Shown here: one piece after another, positions 1 to 8,571 of the stretch
Layout of the letters: each line of letters opens with the position of its first letter
How positions within the stretch are numbered: the stretch's first letter is position 1
Origin: Sulfurimonas sp.
GTDB taxonomy: Bacteria; Campylobacterota; Campylobacteria; Campylobacterales; Sulfurimonadaceae
Direction of reading: 5' to 3'
Length of the DNA stretch: 60,353 nt
Assembly: GCA_027064045.1 (NCBI GenBank)
Contig: JAMOQK010000012.1
Coordinates: 1 to 60,353, forward strand
Translations under genes and position numbers: made by a program
Notes under the pieces: generated by a model
Databases searched by the model: none
What the model was told of the DNA's origin: nothing
Seen by the model: only the letters and a program-made list of their open reading frames with translations

Positions 1-2
1 TA

Positions 3-65
3 GATGGTCAATATGTATTTAAAAAGAAAAAAATATCTGATGGCTATATGTTTATAGTCAATTAA
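3..65 (+). CDS. C-terminal end of an upstream gene (partial)
   Basis: The frame open from the window edge reads about 20 residues, is rich in lysine, ends in I-V-N and stops at TAA 63-65. The next gene starts ten bases later, so this is probably the last part of another member of the biosynthetic cluster. Too little is visible to name the product. Confidence 0.5.
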   Translation, partial: DGQYVFKKKKISDGYMFIVN

Positions 66-75
66 AGAGACCGAT

Positions 76-369
76 ATGTTTATAGATAATTTATACACTG
101 TTGAATATAAAGATGAGAATAAAGCTATAGTGAAGTTAAGTGATGCAAATCATCCTGTTTTTAAGGCACATTTTCCACAAATGCCTATTTTGCCAGGTTT
201 TGTTAATTTTGAAATAGTATCGGATGTGTTTAATATAAAAATCACAAAGATAAAAAAAGCTAAGTTTTTAAAAACAGCCAGACCAAATCAAACTTTAATC
301 TATGAAAGAGACAATAATAAATTTAAAGTTTTTTGTGATAATGAAGAGATAGCAAACTTTATATTATGA
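76..369 (+). CDS. FabZ/ApeI-like 3-hydroxyacyl-ACP dehydratase
   Basis: This small protein (97 residues) has the hot-dog dehydratase signature HFPQMPILPG at about residues 32-41. It corresponds to the HFPxxPxxPG motif of FabZ, whose histidine is catalytic. It should dehydrate 3-hydroxyacyl chains on a carrier protein during polyene extension. It is shorter than FabZ (about 140-150 residues), as is usual for the dehydratases of aryl polyene clusters. The start follows an AAAGAGA ribosome-binding region, and the 3' end overlaps the glycosyltransferase gene by 4 bases. A second, unrelated-looking dehydratase lies at the far end of the cluster, so the two may act on different chain lengths or form a heteromer. 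Confidence 0.75.
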   Translation: MFIDNLYTVEYKDENKAIVKLSDANHPVFKAHFPQMPILPGFVNFEIVSDVFNIKITKIKKAKFLKTARPNQTLIYERDNNKFKVFCDNEEIANFIL

Positions 370-1052
370 ATACATGCGTGGTAATCCCTGTATATAATTC
401 CCCATATATAACAGAGGTAATAGAAGATGTTTTGGCATGTGGGTATGAGGTTATAGTTGTTGATGATGGTTCAACTAAGAGAGTTGAAAAAGCTACTTTA
501 GAGTTTCATTTGGTCATACATGAGGTAAATAAAGGCAAGGGTGAAGCGATCCTTAGTGGTGCTAAAAAAGCTAAAGAATTAGGTTATGATAATTTTGTAA
601 CAATGGATGCTGATAAACAACATATAACTTCAGAGATTTCTAAACTTGTAGATGTTTATGAAGATGAAACCATAGTTATTGGTAAGAGAAATTTTGATGA
701 TGAGAATGTGCCAAATTCCTCTAAATTTGGAAGAAAATTTAGTAATTTTTGGGTAAATCTCGAAACTTTTAGAAATTTTGGAGACACTCAAAGTGGATTT
801 AGAATCTATCCGATTTCTATTCTTGAATTGAACATATCAAACAAAAGATTTGATTTTGAGGTAGAAGTCTTGGTTTTACATTGTTTTAGGGGTGGTAAGA
901 CAAAAGATGTTGATGTAGAGTGTTATTATCCCCCTATTGAAGAGAGAATATCCCATTTTGATAAATTCAATGACAACCTAAGATTATCTTTGGTTCATGC
1001 AAAATTAGTGATGCAAAGATTTTTATTTTTAAGAGGTTTTCTATGGAGCTGA
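366..1052 (+). CDS. family 2 glycosyltransferase
   Basis: The protein (228 residues) has the GT2 fold of dolichol-phosphate-mannose-synthase type: an N-terminal VIPVYN strand, the nucleotide-binding VVDDGST near residues 35-41, and the metal-binding D-A-D in TMDADKQH near residue 80. There is no clear membrane domain. In aryl polyene clusters a GT2 enzyme is commonly present and is thought to attach a sugar or polar head group to the pigment, but the substrate cannot be read from sequence. It overlaps the dehydratase gene (ATGA-type junction) and is followed by a 76-base gap with its own promoter, so it may end one transcription unit. A copy of the overrepresented 10-mer lies at 434-443. Confidence 0.8.
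   Translation: MNTCVVIPVYNSPYITEVIEDVLACGYEVIVVDDGSTKRVEKATLEFHLVIHEVNKGKGEAILSGAKKAKELGYDNFVTMDADKQHITSEISKLVDVYEDETIVIGKRNFDDENVPNSSKFGRKFSNFWVNLETFRNFGDTQSGFRIYPISILELNISNKRFDFEVEVLVLHCFRGGKTKDVDVECYYPPIEERISHFDKFNDNLRLSLVHAKLVMQRFLFLRGFLWS
434..443 (+). repeat. GGCATGTGGG motif copy
   Basis: Lies within the glycosyltransferase gene and is read as L-A-C-G. Confidence 0.8.
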
Positions 1053-1086
1053 TTATTTTAAAATAAAAGCTTAATATTATTTATTG

Positions 1087-1092
1087 TATAAT
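1087..1092 (+). promoter_or_regulatory. -10 box upstream of darA
   Basis: A perfect TATAAT lies in an AT-rich 76-base gap, about 37 bases before the darA start codon. Campylobacterota sigma-70 promoters are defined mainly by this box, without a strong -35. It suggests darA opens a new transcript inside the cluster. Confidence 0.55.
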
Positions 1093-1128
1093 ATACGAAA
1101 ATAATTTGTGTAACAAAAAGCGATTATA

Positions 1129-2040
1129 ATGAAAAAAGTTTTAGTGTTGTACTATTCTCAGTCTTCTCAATTAAAAAAAGTTGTTGAAAATTTTATTACA
1201 AATTTGCCTGATGAAGAGATAAAGGTTGATTTAAAAGAGATAAAACCTAAAGAAAAGTATCCATATCCATGGCCATTTTATAAGTTTGCTGTTGAGTTTC
1301 CAGAAGCGGCTTTGATGGATGGTTGCGAGATAGAAGAGGTTGATGGACTTAGTGATGATTATGATTTAATCATACTTGGTTATACCATATGGTTTTTATC
1401 ACCATCTTCGCCTATTGTTGCATTTATGAAATCGACACAGGCGAAAAAACTTTTTAAAGATAAGCCAGTCGTGACACTTATAGCATGTAGAGATATGTGG
1501 GTAATGGCTCAAGAGAAGATGAAATCTTTACTTGATGATGTTGGAGCAAAACTTATAGATAATGTTGCTTTAACCGACCAAGGCAAAGGCATCTACTCTT
1601 TTGTAACAACTCCTAGATGGTTGCTTAGTGGGAAGAAAGAGCCTTTTTGGTTTTTTCCAAGAGCTGGAATACTTGAGAGAGAGATAGATCAATCGGCTAG
1701 ATTTGGTAAGAGACTAAATGAAGCACTAAAACAAAATAAAGAAAAAGAGTTAAAACCTTTACTTAAAAATTTAGGTGCAGTTAGTGTTGATGGAAAACTT
1801 ATAGCAAGTGAAGTTATAGCAACAAGAAGTTCAAAAATATGGGCAAAACTGATTAAAAAGTTTGGTACTAAAGACTCTTTTGGAAGAAAAATCGGTATTA
1901 CCATATATTCTATTTTTTTAGTAATATTGGTTTTTACAGTTGTGCCGTTAAATATTATGGTTAGAAAAATATTAAATATATTTCAAAAAGAAAAACTAAA
2001 AGCGTTAGAAGAAAAATATGAACAACCAAGTGGTAGATAG
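1129..2040 (+). CDS. darA: DarA-like dialkylresorcinol-forming enzyme
   Basis: The 303-residue protein begins with a flavodoxin-like strand (VLVLYYSQSSQLKKVV) and resembles proteins annotated as dialkylresorcinol condensing enzyme DarA. In flexirubin and dialkylresorcinol clusters, DarA works with the ketosynthase DarB, encoded next door, to condense two fatty-acyl-derived units and aromatise the ring. The order darA-darB is the known one. A hydrophobic segment near residues 260-280 (IYSIFLVILVFTVVPLNIMV) is probably a membrane anchor, placing the reaction at the inner membrane. The gene has its own candidate promoter and is 8 bases from darB. The assignment rests on remembered family features plus neighbourhood, not on a computed alignment. 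Confidence 0.75.
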   Translation: MKKVLVLYYSQSSQLKKVVENFITNLPDEEIKVDLKEIKPKEKYPYPWPFYKFAVEFPEAALMDGCEIEEVDGLSDDYDLIILGYTIWFLSPSSPIVAFMKSTQAKKLFKDKPVVTLIACRDMWVMAQEKMKSLLDDVGAKLIDNVALTDQGKGIYSFVTTPRWLLSGKKEPFWFFPRAGILEREIDQSARFGKRLNEALKQNKEKELKPLLKNLGAVSVDGKLIASEVIATRSSKIWAKLIKKFGTKDSFGRKIGITIYSIFLVILVFTVVPLNIMVRKILNIFQKEKLKALEEKYEQPSGR

Positions 2041-2048
2041 GAGTTAGA

Positions 2049-3191
2049 GTGAGAGAAGTATATATAAATAAAATGGCAGCATTTTTCCCAAATAAGCCAG
2101 TAAATAATGATGATATTGAAAAAGTTTTAGGGATGGTTGATGGTAAGCCATCTTTGGTTAAGAGGATAGTTTTAAAATCAAATAAGATAGAGACAAGATA
2201 CTATGCAATAGACCCAGATACAAACGAAACAACTCACTCAAACGCACAACTCGCTGCTGAGGCTATCAAAGAATTATCTAAAGATTTTGATGTAGATGGT
2301 GCTGAACTTTTGGCATGTGGGACTACCACCCCAGATCAACTTTTACCAAGTCATGCTTTGATGGTTCATGGTCAAACAGATATGAAAAATGTAGAAGTTA
2401 TGAGTGTCGCTGGAATTTGTCTTAGTGGTCTTAGTGCTTTAAAATATGCTTATACTTCGATAAAATCTGGTGAGATTGAGAGTGCCGTTACAACGGGTAG
2501 TGAGAATGTTTCAGCTTCTATGAGAGGACGAAATTTTGAGCCAGAAGTTCAAGCTAAAGTTGATATGATTAGAAGAAATAAAGAGCTTACTTTTGAAAAA
2601 GATTTTTTAAGATGGATGCTTAGTGATGGTGCTGGTGCTATTGGTGTTAGTTCAAAACCAAACGATGATGGTATCTCACTTAAAATTGATAAAATTTTTG
2701 CTCGTTCTTATGCAAATGAGTTAGAAGTTTGTATGTACTCTGGTTGTGAAAAACTAAAAGATGGAACTTCAAGAGGCTATAGAGAATATCTGCCTCAAGA
2801 GTGGCTTAAAAAGTCTATTTTCGCAGTAAAACAGGATGTAAAACTTTTAAATAACAATATTTTAGAATATACAGTTGAGAAGCCACTCATTGAGATGCTT
2901 GAAAAAAATATGTTTAATCCTAGTGAGATTGATTGGTTTTTACCACACTATTCATCTGGTTATTTTAGAGATAAACTCTACAACAGCATTAAAAAAGTTG
3001 GATGTGATATACCTCAAGAAAAGTGGTTTACAAACCTTACAACAAAAGGAAATACTGGTTCAGCTTCTATATATATAATTTTAGAAGAGTTATTTAATTC
3101 TGGTAAACTTAAAAAAGGGGAAAAACTTCTTTGTTATATCCCTGAAAGTGGAAGATTTTCAACTGCATTTATGTTGCTAGAGGTCGTATAG
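2049..3191 (+). CDS. darB: DarB/StlD-family ketosynthase (KAS III type)
   Basis: The 380-residue protein has a FabH-like thiolase fold. The catalytic cysteine is C124 in SVAGICLSGL, the histidine lies in FLPHYSSGYF, and the asparagine in TKGNTGSAS, so the Cys-His-Asn triad is intact. Family members condense a beta-ketoacyl unit with an enoyl-acyl unit to give the cyclic precursor of dialkylresorcinols. The start is GTG, chosen because an AGGAG precedes it by a few bases and the next plausible start would cut into the conserved N-terminus. The downstream gene begins directly after the stop codon. Motif copy at 2312-2321. Confidence 0.82.
   Translation: MREVYINKMAAFFPNKPVNNDDIEKVLGMVDGKPSLVKRIVLKSNKIETRYYAIDPDTNETTHSNAQLAAEAIKELSKDFDVDGAELLACGTTTPDQLLPSHALMVHGQTDMKNVEVMSVAGICLSGLSALKYAYTSIKSGEIESAVTTGSENVSASMRGRNFEPEVQAKVDMIRRNKELTFEKDFLRWMLSDGAGAIGVSSKPNDDGISLKIDKIFARSYANELEVCMYSGCEKLKDGTSRGYREYLPQEWLKKSIFAVKQDVKLLNNNILEYTVEKPLIEMLEKNMFNPSEIDWFLPHYSSGYFRDKLYNSIKKVGCDIPQEKWFTNLTTKGNTGSASIYIILEELFNSGKLKKGEKLLCYIPESGRFSTAFMLLEVV
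2312..2321 (+). repeat. GGCATGTGGG motif copy
   Basis: Lies in darB and is read as L-A-C-G. Confidence 0.8.
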
Positions 3192-3602
3192 ATGGATATA
3201 AACAGTGTCCCTCAGGATGAGAGTTCAACATATGCAAGTATGAAAAAAGCCATCTATGCTTCTGATGATGAAGGAAAGCTTACCAGCGTTGCTTCTAGTG
3301 GTTGGGATGTTGAAGAGATAGCTACAAAAATGGCTCTTGATGATATTGATGAGTCTATAAAAGAGGCTTATGAAGAGGTAAAAGCTGGTAAAAAATCCCC
3401 ACTTTATTACCACATGTATGCATCGAGAATGGATCTGTTAGTTTTATCACAATCGAGTGGTTTTTTTCAGTGGAGCATAAAACGACATTTTAAACCAGAG
3501 GTATTTAGTAAACTTAGTGAAAAAAAACTTTTAGAATATTGTGATGTTTTAGGGATAACTCTTGATGAGATAAAAGTTTTACCAGAGGTTAATGATGAGT
3601 AG
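3192..3602 (+). CDS. conserved small protein of the pigment cluster, function unknown
   Basis: I do not recognise this 136-residue soluble acidic protein. It has no signal peptide or membrane segment and is predicted to be mostly helical. It starts one codon after darB and its 3' end overlaps the BtrH-like gene, so it is almost certainly co-translated with both. Its position between the dialkylresorcinol synthase and an acyltransferase suggests an accessory or carrier-interacting role, but that is inference only. Confidence 0.7.
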   Translation: MDINSVPQDESSTYASMKKAIYASDDEGKLTSVASSGWDVEEIATKMALDDIDESIKEAYEEVKAGKKSPLYYHMYASRMDLLVLSQSSGFFQWSIKRHFKPEVFSKLSEKKLLEYCDVLGITLDEIKVLPEVNDE

Positions 3603-4593
3603 TTTTGAGCATATGCATCATGCACACTGTGAGAGTGGAGTTATGTCATCTATGCTTAGGCATTATGGTTTAAACATAAGTGAGCCTATGGTTTTTGGGC
3701 TTAGTAATGCTCTAAACTTTGCTTATATACCGTTTGTAAAGATTGGTGGTATGCCACTTGTTGCTTATAGAAGTATGCCAAAATCTATCATTAAAAATAT
3801 CAAAAAAAATCTTAAAATTGATATGAAGTTAGAAACTTTTTCATCTGTAAAAAAGGGTGAAGATAGGCTTGATGAGCTTTTAAAAGAGGGTAAAATTGTA
3901 GGTGCGCAGAGTTCTGTTTACTGGCTTGAGTATTTTCCAAAAGAGATTAGATTTCATTTTAATGCTCATAATCTTTTGATATATGATAAAGAGGGGGATG
4001 AGTATCTTATAAGTGATCCTGTATTTGATAAAAGTGTAAGATGTTCTAAAAAGTCTCTCTCAAAAGCTAGATTTGCAAAAGGGGTGATGGCACCTAAAGG
4101 TTTACTTTACTATCCAACCCACATGCCAAAAGAGGTTGATTTAAAACCTGTAATTGTAAAAAATATTAAAAAACTCGCAAAAAATATGCTTAGAACTCCT
4201 GTACCCATAGCTGGTCTAAGGGGTATAAAATATCTGGCTAAAAACATAGCAAAACTTAAAAACAAAGATAAAAAGTATGCGAAACTTTTTTTAGCTCATG
4301 TTGTAAGGATGCAAGAGGAGATAGGAACTGGTGGAGCTGGTTTTAGGTTTATGTATGCCTCTTTTTTACAAGAAGCAAGTGAACTTTTTAACAATGATAA
4401 AGTTTTAGCTGAGGCATCTAAAATGATGTTGGCTGTTGGAGATGAGTGGAGAGATTTCGCTCTTATGATAGCAAAATCACTAAAGAGTAAAAAAGAGATA
4501 GATTTTAAATCTATCTCACAAAAACTTTTAGATATAAGTGAGAATGAAGCTAAAGTTTACAAAAAAATGCTTCAGTTCAAGGCTAATATTTAG
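3592..4593 (+). CDS. BtrH N-terminal-domain protein, candidate acyltransferase
   Basis: The protein (333 residues) opens with HMHHAHCESGVMSSMLRHYG, which matches the start of the BtrH N-terminal domain: a cysteine (C13) in a helix start, as in papain-like cysteine acyltransferases. A later histidine in HFNAHNLLIYD and an aspartate in ISDPV would complete a Cys-His-Asp triad. BtrH moves an acyl group from a carrier protein to an aminoglycoside amine in butirosin synthesis. By analogy this enzyme could join the carrier-bound aryl polyene acid to the dialkylresorcinol hydroxyl. The C-terminal 130 residues are basic and helical. Two start codons in tandem (3592, 3595) exist; the ribosome-binding site fits the second slightly better. 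Confidence 0.7.
   Translation: MMSSFEHMHHAHCESGVMSSMLRHYGLNISEPMVFGLSNALNFAYIPFVKIGGMPLVAYRSMPKSIIKNIKKNLKIDMKLETFSSVKKGEDRLDELLKEGKIVGAQSSVYWLEYFPKEIRFHFNAHNLLIYDKEGDEYLISDPVFDKSVRCSKKSLSKARFAKGVMAPKGLLYYPTHMPKEVDLKPVIVKNIKKLAKNMLRTPVPIAGLRGIKYLAKNIAKLKNKDKKYAKLFLAHVVRMQEEIGTGGAGFRFMYASFLQEASELFNNDKVLAEASKMMLAVGDEWRDFALMIAKSLKSKKEIDFKSISQKLLDISENEAKVYKKMLQFKANI
4118..4127 (-). repeat. GGCATGTGGG motif copy
   Basis: Lies in the BtrH-like gene; the top strand is read T-H-M-P. Confidence 0.8.
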
Positions 4594-5304
4594 ATGATAA
4601 AAGTTTCTAGTGTTATAAAAAAATATGATGATTTTACAGCACTTGATTCCCTCTCTTTTGAGATAAAAAAAGGTACAATTTTTGGACTGTTGGGTGTCAA
4701 TGGTGCTGGAAAAAGTACTATATTGTCTATCTTAAACGGTCTTAGCAGGTTTGATAGTGGTGAGATAAAAGTTTTTGGTTTTGATATAAAAAAAGATATA
4801 AAAAAGATAAAAGAGATAAGTTCCATAGTTCCACAAGACCTCGCTTTTTATGAAAAATTAACAGTAAAAGAAAACCTTGATTTTTTTGCTAAAATTCAAA
4901 ATGCCACTAAAGAAAACTATGACAGAGCCATAAAAATCAACACCTTGGAAGATCTACTAAATCAAAGAGCATCAACACTTTCTGGTGGGCAAAAAAGAAG
5001 GTTAAACATAGCCATAGGTTTGCTTAACAATCCACAAGTCATCTACTTTGATGAGCCAACTGTTGGGATAGACCCAAAAAGCAGAAATGAGATACTAGAG
5101 TCTATAAAAGGTTATAAAAAATTAGGCATAACAGTAGTTTATACAAGCCACTATATGAATGAGATAGAAAAAATATGTGATGATGTGGCAATAATCTCAC
5201 ATGGCAAACTTGTAGAACAAGGTTCTCTTAAAACTCTTTTTTCATCTAAAAATTCCAACTTGGAAAAACACTTTATAGAACTCACCGAGGGTGCAAATGT
5301 TTAG
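4594..5304 (+). CDS. ABC transporter ATP-binding protein
   Basis: A 236-residue nucleotide-binding domain with Walker A GVNGAGKST near residue 34, a Q-loop (IVPQD), the signature LSGGQKRR near residue 129, Walker B VIYFDEPT, and the switch histidine in YTSHYMNE. It should power the permease encoded directly downstream, whose start overlaps this gene. ABC-2 type pairs occur in flexirubin-type clusters, where they are presumed to export the pigment or an intermediate across the inner membrane. The start codon abuts the stop of the BtrH-like gene. Confidence 0.9.
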   Translation: MIKVSSVIKKYDDFTALDSLSFEIKKGTIFGLLGVNGAGKSTILSILNGLSRFDSGEIKVFGFDIKKDIKKIKEISSIVPQDLAFYEKLTVKENLDFFAKIQNATKENYDRAIKINTLEDLLNQRASTLSGGQKRRLNIAIGLLNNPQVIYFDEPTVGIDPKSRNEILESIKGYKKLGITVVYTSHYMNEIEKICDDVAIISHGKLVEQGSLKTLFSSKNSNLEKHFIELTEGANV

Positions 5305-6442
5305 TGCGATGGTTAAAAAAGAGTTTCTTTTAGTGTTAAGAGATAAACATGCACTGATGGCACTTTTTGTTATGCCTGCTGTGTTTATTCTCATAATGTC
5401 AGTGGCTATGAAAGATATATTTTCACAAGAGGCAGTTAGTTTTGATGTGGCTTTGGTTGATTTGGACAATACAAAAATAAGTAAAGAGTTTGTAGCAGAT
5501 ATAAAAAAAGACAAATCATTTCACATTGTCAAAAAAGATGATGCTCAGTTTGTTGTGACTTTGCCAAAAGGTTATGGCAATATTGAAAATACAAAAAATC
5601 CTACAAAAGTACAAATTTCGGTAGAAGATTCTCTAAAGAGTGATATGATAGAGATTTTTAAAGCAAAATTGATGAAGCATATAGTTAACTTGAAACTTGG
5701 TATCATAAAAACAAGACTCAGTGAGTTTTCAGATGAGGCTGCAAATGCCGTGGGTGCTGTTAGTCTTTCAAATAATGAACTTTTTACTTTAAAATATAAC
5801 AAACAAGATGATGTGCCAAACTCAACTCAGCAAAGTGTTCCAACTTGGATAGTTTTTGGGATGTTTTTTATAATCATACCGATGTCAACCATCTATATAA
5901 ATGAGCGAAAACAAAATACACTCAGCAGACTTAACTCTATGAATATCTCTGTATTTTCAATGACCATGTCAAAAATAGTTCCATATATATTTATAGCTCA
6001 GGTTCAGATGTGGCTGATGATAGCTGTGGGGGTGTTTTTAGTACCATTTTTTGATACTCCAGCACTCTCAATAAATGGTACAGTTGGAGCATTGGTATTT
6101 TTGTCTTTTGCTCTTAGTATATCTGCTATTGGTTTATCAATTCTTATCGCCGTTAGTGCATCTTCAAGTGAACAGGCAACTACCATAGGTGGTATCTTAA
6201 ATATCCTTTTAGGTGCGATAGGTGGTGTTATGGTGCCAAAATTTATCATGCCTGAATCTATGCAAAAGTTAGCAGACATTTCCCCTATGTCATGGGGACT
6301 TGACGGATTTTTAGAGATATTTTTAAAAGGTGGCGATATTTTTAGTGTACTAAATGAATCTTTGGCATTACTGTGTTTTGGTGGAGTTGCTTTAATGGTT
6401 TCTATGATAATATTGCATAAAAGAATAGAGGGTGGGCTTTGA
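5297..6442 (+). CDS. ABC-2 type transporter permease
   Basis: The protein has an N-terminal membrane helix (near residues 19-40), a periplasmic domain of roughly 150 residues, and then five hydrophobic segments. This is the usual ABC-2/DrrB-YhhJ layout. It pairs with the ATPase encoded upstream. A GTG at 5291 is possible, but GAGG at 5287-5290 is better spaced for ATG 5297. The stop codon overlaps the ACP start in TGATG, so translation is probably coupled. Confidence 0.85.
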   Translation: MFSAMVKKEFLLVLRDKHALMALFVMPAVFILIMSVAMKDIFSQEAVSFDVALVDLDNTKISKEFVADIKKDKSFHIVKKDDAQFVVTLPKGYGNIENTKNPTKVQISVEDSLKSDMIEIFKAKLMKHIVNLKLGIIKTRLSEFSDEAANAVGAVSLSNNELFTLKYNKQDDVPNSTQQSVPTWIVFGMFFIIIPMSTIYINERKQNTLSRLNSMNISVFSMTMSKIVPYIFIAQVQMWLMIAVGVFLVPFFDTPALSINGTVGALVFLSFALSISAIGLSILIAVSASSSEQATTIGGILNILLGAIGGVMVPKFIMPESMQKLADISPMSWGLDGFLEIFLKGGDIFSVLNESLALLCFGGVALMVSMIILHKRIEGGL

Positions 6443-6708
6443 TGGATTTTGAGCAGTTAAAACAAGAACTAAAAGAGTTGATAATCGAAGAATGTGAAAA
6501 AGAAGATATTACCCCAGATGAGATAAAAGATGATGTTATGCTTTTTTCAGATGAGAGTGGTTTGGAACTTGATTCACTTGATGCACTTCAAATATCTATG
6601 GGACTTTTAAACAAATACGGTGTGAGGCTTGGGGATTCTAAAGAGTTTAGAAGAAATGTAACAACCATCGAAAAATTAGCAGAGTACATACAAAAAGAAA
6701 ATGGCTAG
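6442..6708 (+). CDS. acyl carrier protein 1
   Basis: This small acidic protein (88 residues) carries the phosphopantetheine attachment motif LELDSLDALQ, with the serine near residue 46. It is one of two carrier proteins in the cluster; the other is at 17,498. Having two matches aryl polyene systems, where carriers are dedicated to different steps. ATG 6442 overlaps the permease stop by one base, and the 3' end overlaps the ketosynthase start. Confidence 0.88.
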   Translation: MDFEQLKQELKELIIEECEKEDITPDEIKDDVMLFSDESGLELDSLDALQISMGLLNKYGVRLGDSKEFRRNVTTIEKLAEYIQKENG

Positions 6709-7801
6709 TGTAAATATATTAGATTATGAAATTTTAACTTCACAGGGTGATTTAAAAGAGAGTGTTAATAAAATCAAAGATGATAAAACTAAAATTTCTT
6801 TTAGAAAAAATATCCCATTTTACTCTTTTGAGGAAAAAATCACCCAAAATCAAAAAAGTATATATGATGCTCTAAAAAAACTCATCTCTAAAATAGTATT
6901 AAAACTTTCAGATGATAGTAAAAAATCGACTGCTCTTTTAGTTGGTACTTCTATCATAGACTGGAACTTGGTGGATGCCATAAACTCTTGTGCTTATGAG
7001 TATAAAAAAACCTCATATAATTCCCATAAAACAAGCATAGATACTTATGCAAAAAACCTTTCAGATGAGTTTGGACTTAATGGTTTTACCATGACTATAA
7101 ATACAGCTTGTACCTCAAGTGCAAATGCTCTTTTGGAAGCTTCAAATCTTATAAATAGTGGTATTGTTGATAATGTGATAGTGGTTGGTTTAGAGATTTA
7201 TCTACCACTTATGAGTGATGGGTTTTATAAGATGGAGCTAATCTCAAATACACATGCCAAACCTTTTGATAAAAACAGAGATGGACTTGTCTTGGGTGAG
7301 GCGATAGGGGCTATTTTAGTTGGTAAGAGTGACTCAAAATGGTCTTTGCTTGGAGGTTTTAGTAACTGTAATTCTGCTACTATCACTTCTGTGGGAGCTA
7401 GTGGAGATGAGTGTGTTGAGGTTATAGAAGAAGCATTAGATAGGCTAAAATTGACTCCAAAAGATATAACTGCGTTAAAGGCACATGCCACAGGTTCAAT
7501 CTCAAACGATGAAGCAGAGATGAATGCTATAAGCAGAGTGTTTAAAAATGGTATTGATTTTACAGCTATGAAGCCATATATTGGTCATACTATCGGTGCT
7601 AGTGGGGTTGTGGAGATAGCTTTGTTTATGGGGTGTATAGATGGTGGATTTATACCAAAAACACTTTTTTGCGATGAGAGCATATCAAAAACCCACATGC
7701 CATTGACTAAGCACAAAGAGTGTAAAGAGGGGCTTTTTATGTGTAATTATTTTGGTTTTGGTGGTAATAATATTTCACTTGTAATAGAGAAAAAATCATG
7801 A
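6701..7801 (+). CDS. beta-ketoacyl-ACP synthase (KAS I/II type), pair A
   Basis: The protein (366 residues) has an intact ketosynthase triad: C137 in TACTSSANAL, H262 in KAHATGS and H296 in YIGHTIGASG. It should extend the aryl-acyl starter with malonyl-ACP units. It is immediately followed, with an ATGA overlap, by a degenerate ketosynthase-like protein, which suggests a KS-chain length factor heterodimer. It is shorter than FabF (about 410 residues), mainly at the N-terminus, a common feature of these cluster enzymes. Confidence 0.88.
   Translation: MASVNILDYEILTSQGDLKESVNKIKDDKTKISFRKNIPFYSFEEKITQNQKSIYDALKKLISKIVLKLSDDSKKSTALLVGTSIIDWNLVDAINSCAYEYKKTSYNSHKTSIDTYAKNLSDEFGLNGFTMTINTACTSSANALLEASNLINSGIVDNVIVVGLEIYLPLMSDGFYKMELISNTHAKPFDKNRDGLVLGEAIGAILVGKSDSKWSLLGGFSNCNSATITSVGASGDECVEVIEEALDRLKLTPKDITALKAHATGSISNDEAEMNAISRVFKNGIDFTAMKPYIGHTIGASGVVEIALFMGCIDGGFIPKTLFCDESISKTHMPLTKHKECKEGLFMCNYFGFGGNNISLVIEKKS
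7251..7258 (-). repeat. partial motif GGCATGTG
   Basis: Eight-base core only. Other core-only copies lie at 7482, 11345, 11885, 21235, 22740, 27906 and 56328. Confidence 0.5.
7692..7701 (-). repeat. GGCATGTGGG motif copy
   Basis: Lies in the pair A ketosynthase gene; the top strand is read T-H-M-P. Confidence 0.8.
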
Positions 7802-8571
7802 AACTCTATATTAAAAACTTTAGCAGTTATAGAAGTGATAAAGAAGAAATAGATATAAAAAAAACACTAAAACAAAAGTATAAGTATGACACAAGAAGGC
7901 AAGACGCTTTTATACACTTAGCTGTTTATGGAGCAAAACTGCTTAGTGAAAAAGTTGAGATAAAACCTGATGATGAGTTCTATCTCACGAGTGGTGTGGG
8001 AAATATAGATGTGGTGCAAAGAACCAATACTACTGTATATGAAAATAATGAAGCTTTGAAGCTTTTTGATTTTATAAACCTGCTTGGAAATACTACAAGC
8101 TATTATGTTGCATCTGCGCTTGGTTTAAAAAGTAAAAATATATTTCAAATTTCAGATAATTTTACATATATAAACTCTCTAATCTCACTGTATGCTTCTA
8201 TAAACAATTCAAAAAAAGATGCTATTTTGTGTGCTATAGATCTGCTTAGTGAGCCACCAGAGATAACTAAAAGGGTTTTTGGAGCTGATGAGGTTCAAAA
8301 AATGTGTAGCAGTGTGAATTATCAAAAGTTTTCACTTTCTAAAAAAGATGCTATTGCAGAGATAGAATTTGATGCAAAAATTTACTCATTAGAGGAGATT
8401 AAAGCACAATTAGTATATAATAATCATCAGATAGAAACTTCCAAGACAAAGATGTTTGAGACACTAGCAAGTTATAAAGTGAATGACGCTTTAAAAGATG
8501 GTAGTGACTTGGTTTTCATAGAGTGTTTTGAAGATAGATATAAAATATTAAAATTAAAGAGTTTAAGATGA
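7798..8571 (+). CDS. degenerate ketosynthase-like chain-length-factor protein, pair A
   Basis: The 257-residue protein keeps ketosynthase-like landmarks: an NTTSYYVASALGL segment like the region before the active-site loop of KAS enzymes, then an ISDNFTYINSLISL helix. The active-site cysteine is absent and the C-terminal His-containing half is missing or unrecognisable. This is the pattern of a chain length factor that dimerises with an active ketosynthase without catalysing. It overlaps both flanking ketosynthase genes by 4 bases, so coupling with either is possible. It is more diverged than the second such protein at 9659. A regulatory or structural role other than chain length cannot be excluded. 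Confidence 0.65.
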   Translation: MKLYIKNFSSYRSDKEEIDIKKTLKQKYKYDTRRQDAFIHLAVYGAKLLSEKVEIKPDDEFYLTSGVGNIDVVQRTNTTVYENNEALKLFDFINLLGNTTSYYVASALGLKSKNIFQISDNFTYINSLISLYASINNSKKDAILCAIDLLSEPPEITKRVFGADEVQKMCSSVNYQKFSLSKKDAIAEIEFDAKIYSLEEIKAQLVYNNHQIETSKTKMFETLASYKVNDALKDGSDLVFIECFEDRYKILKLKSLR

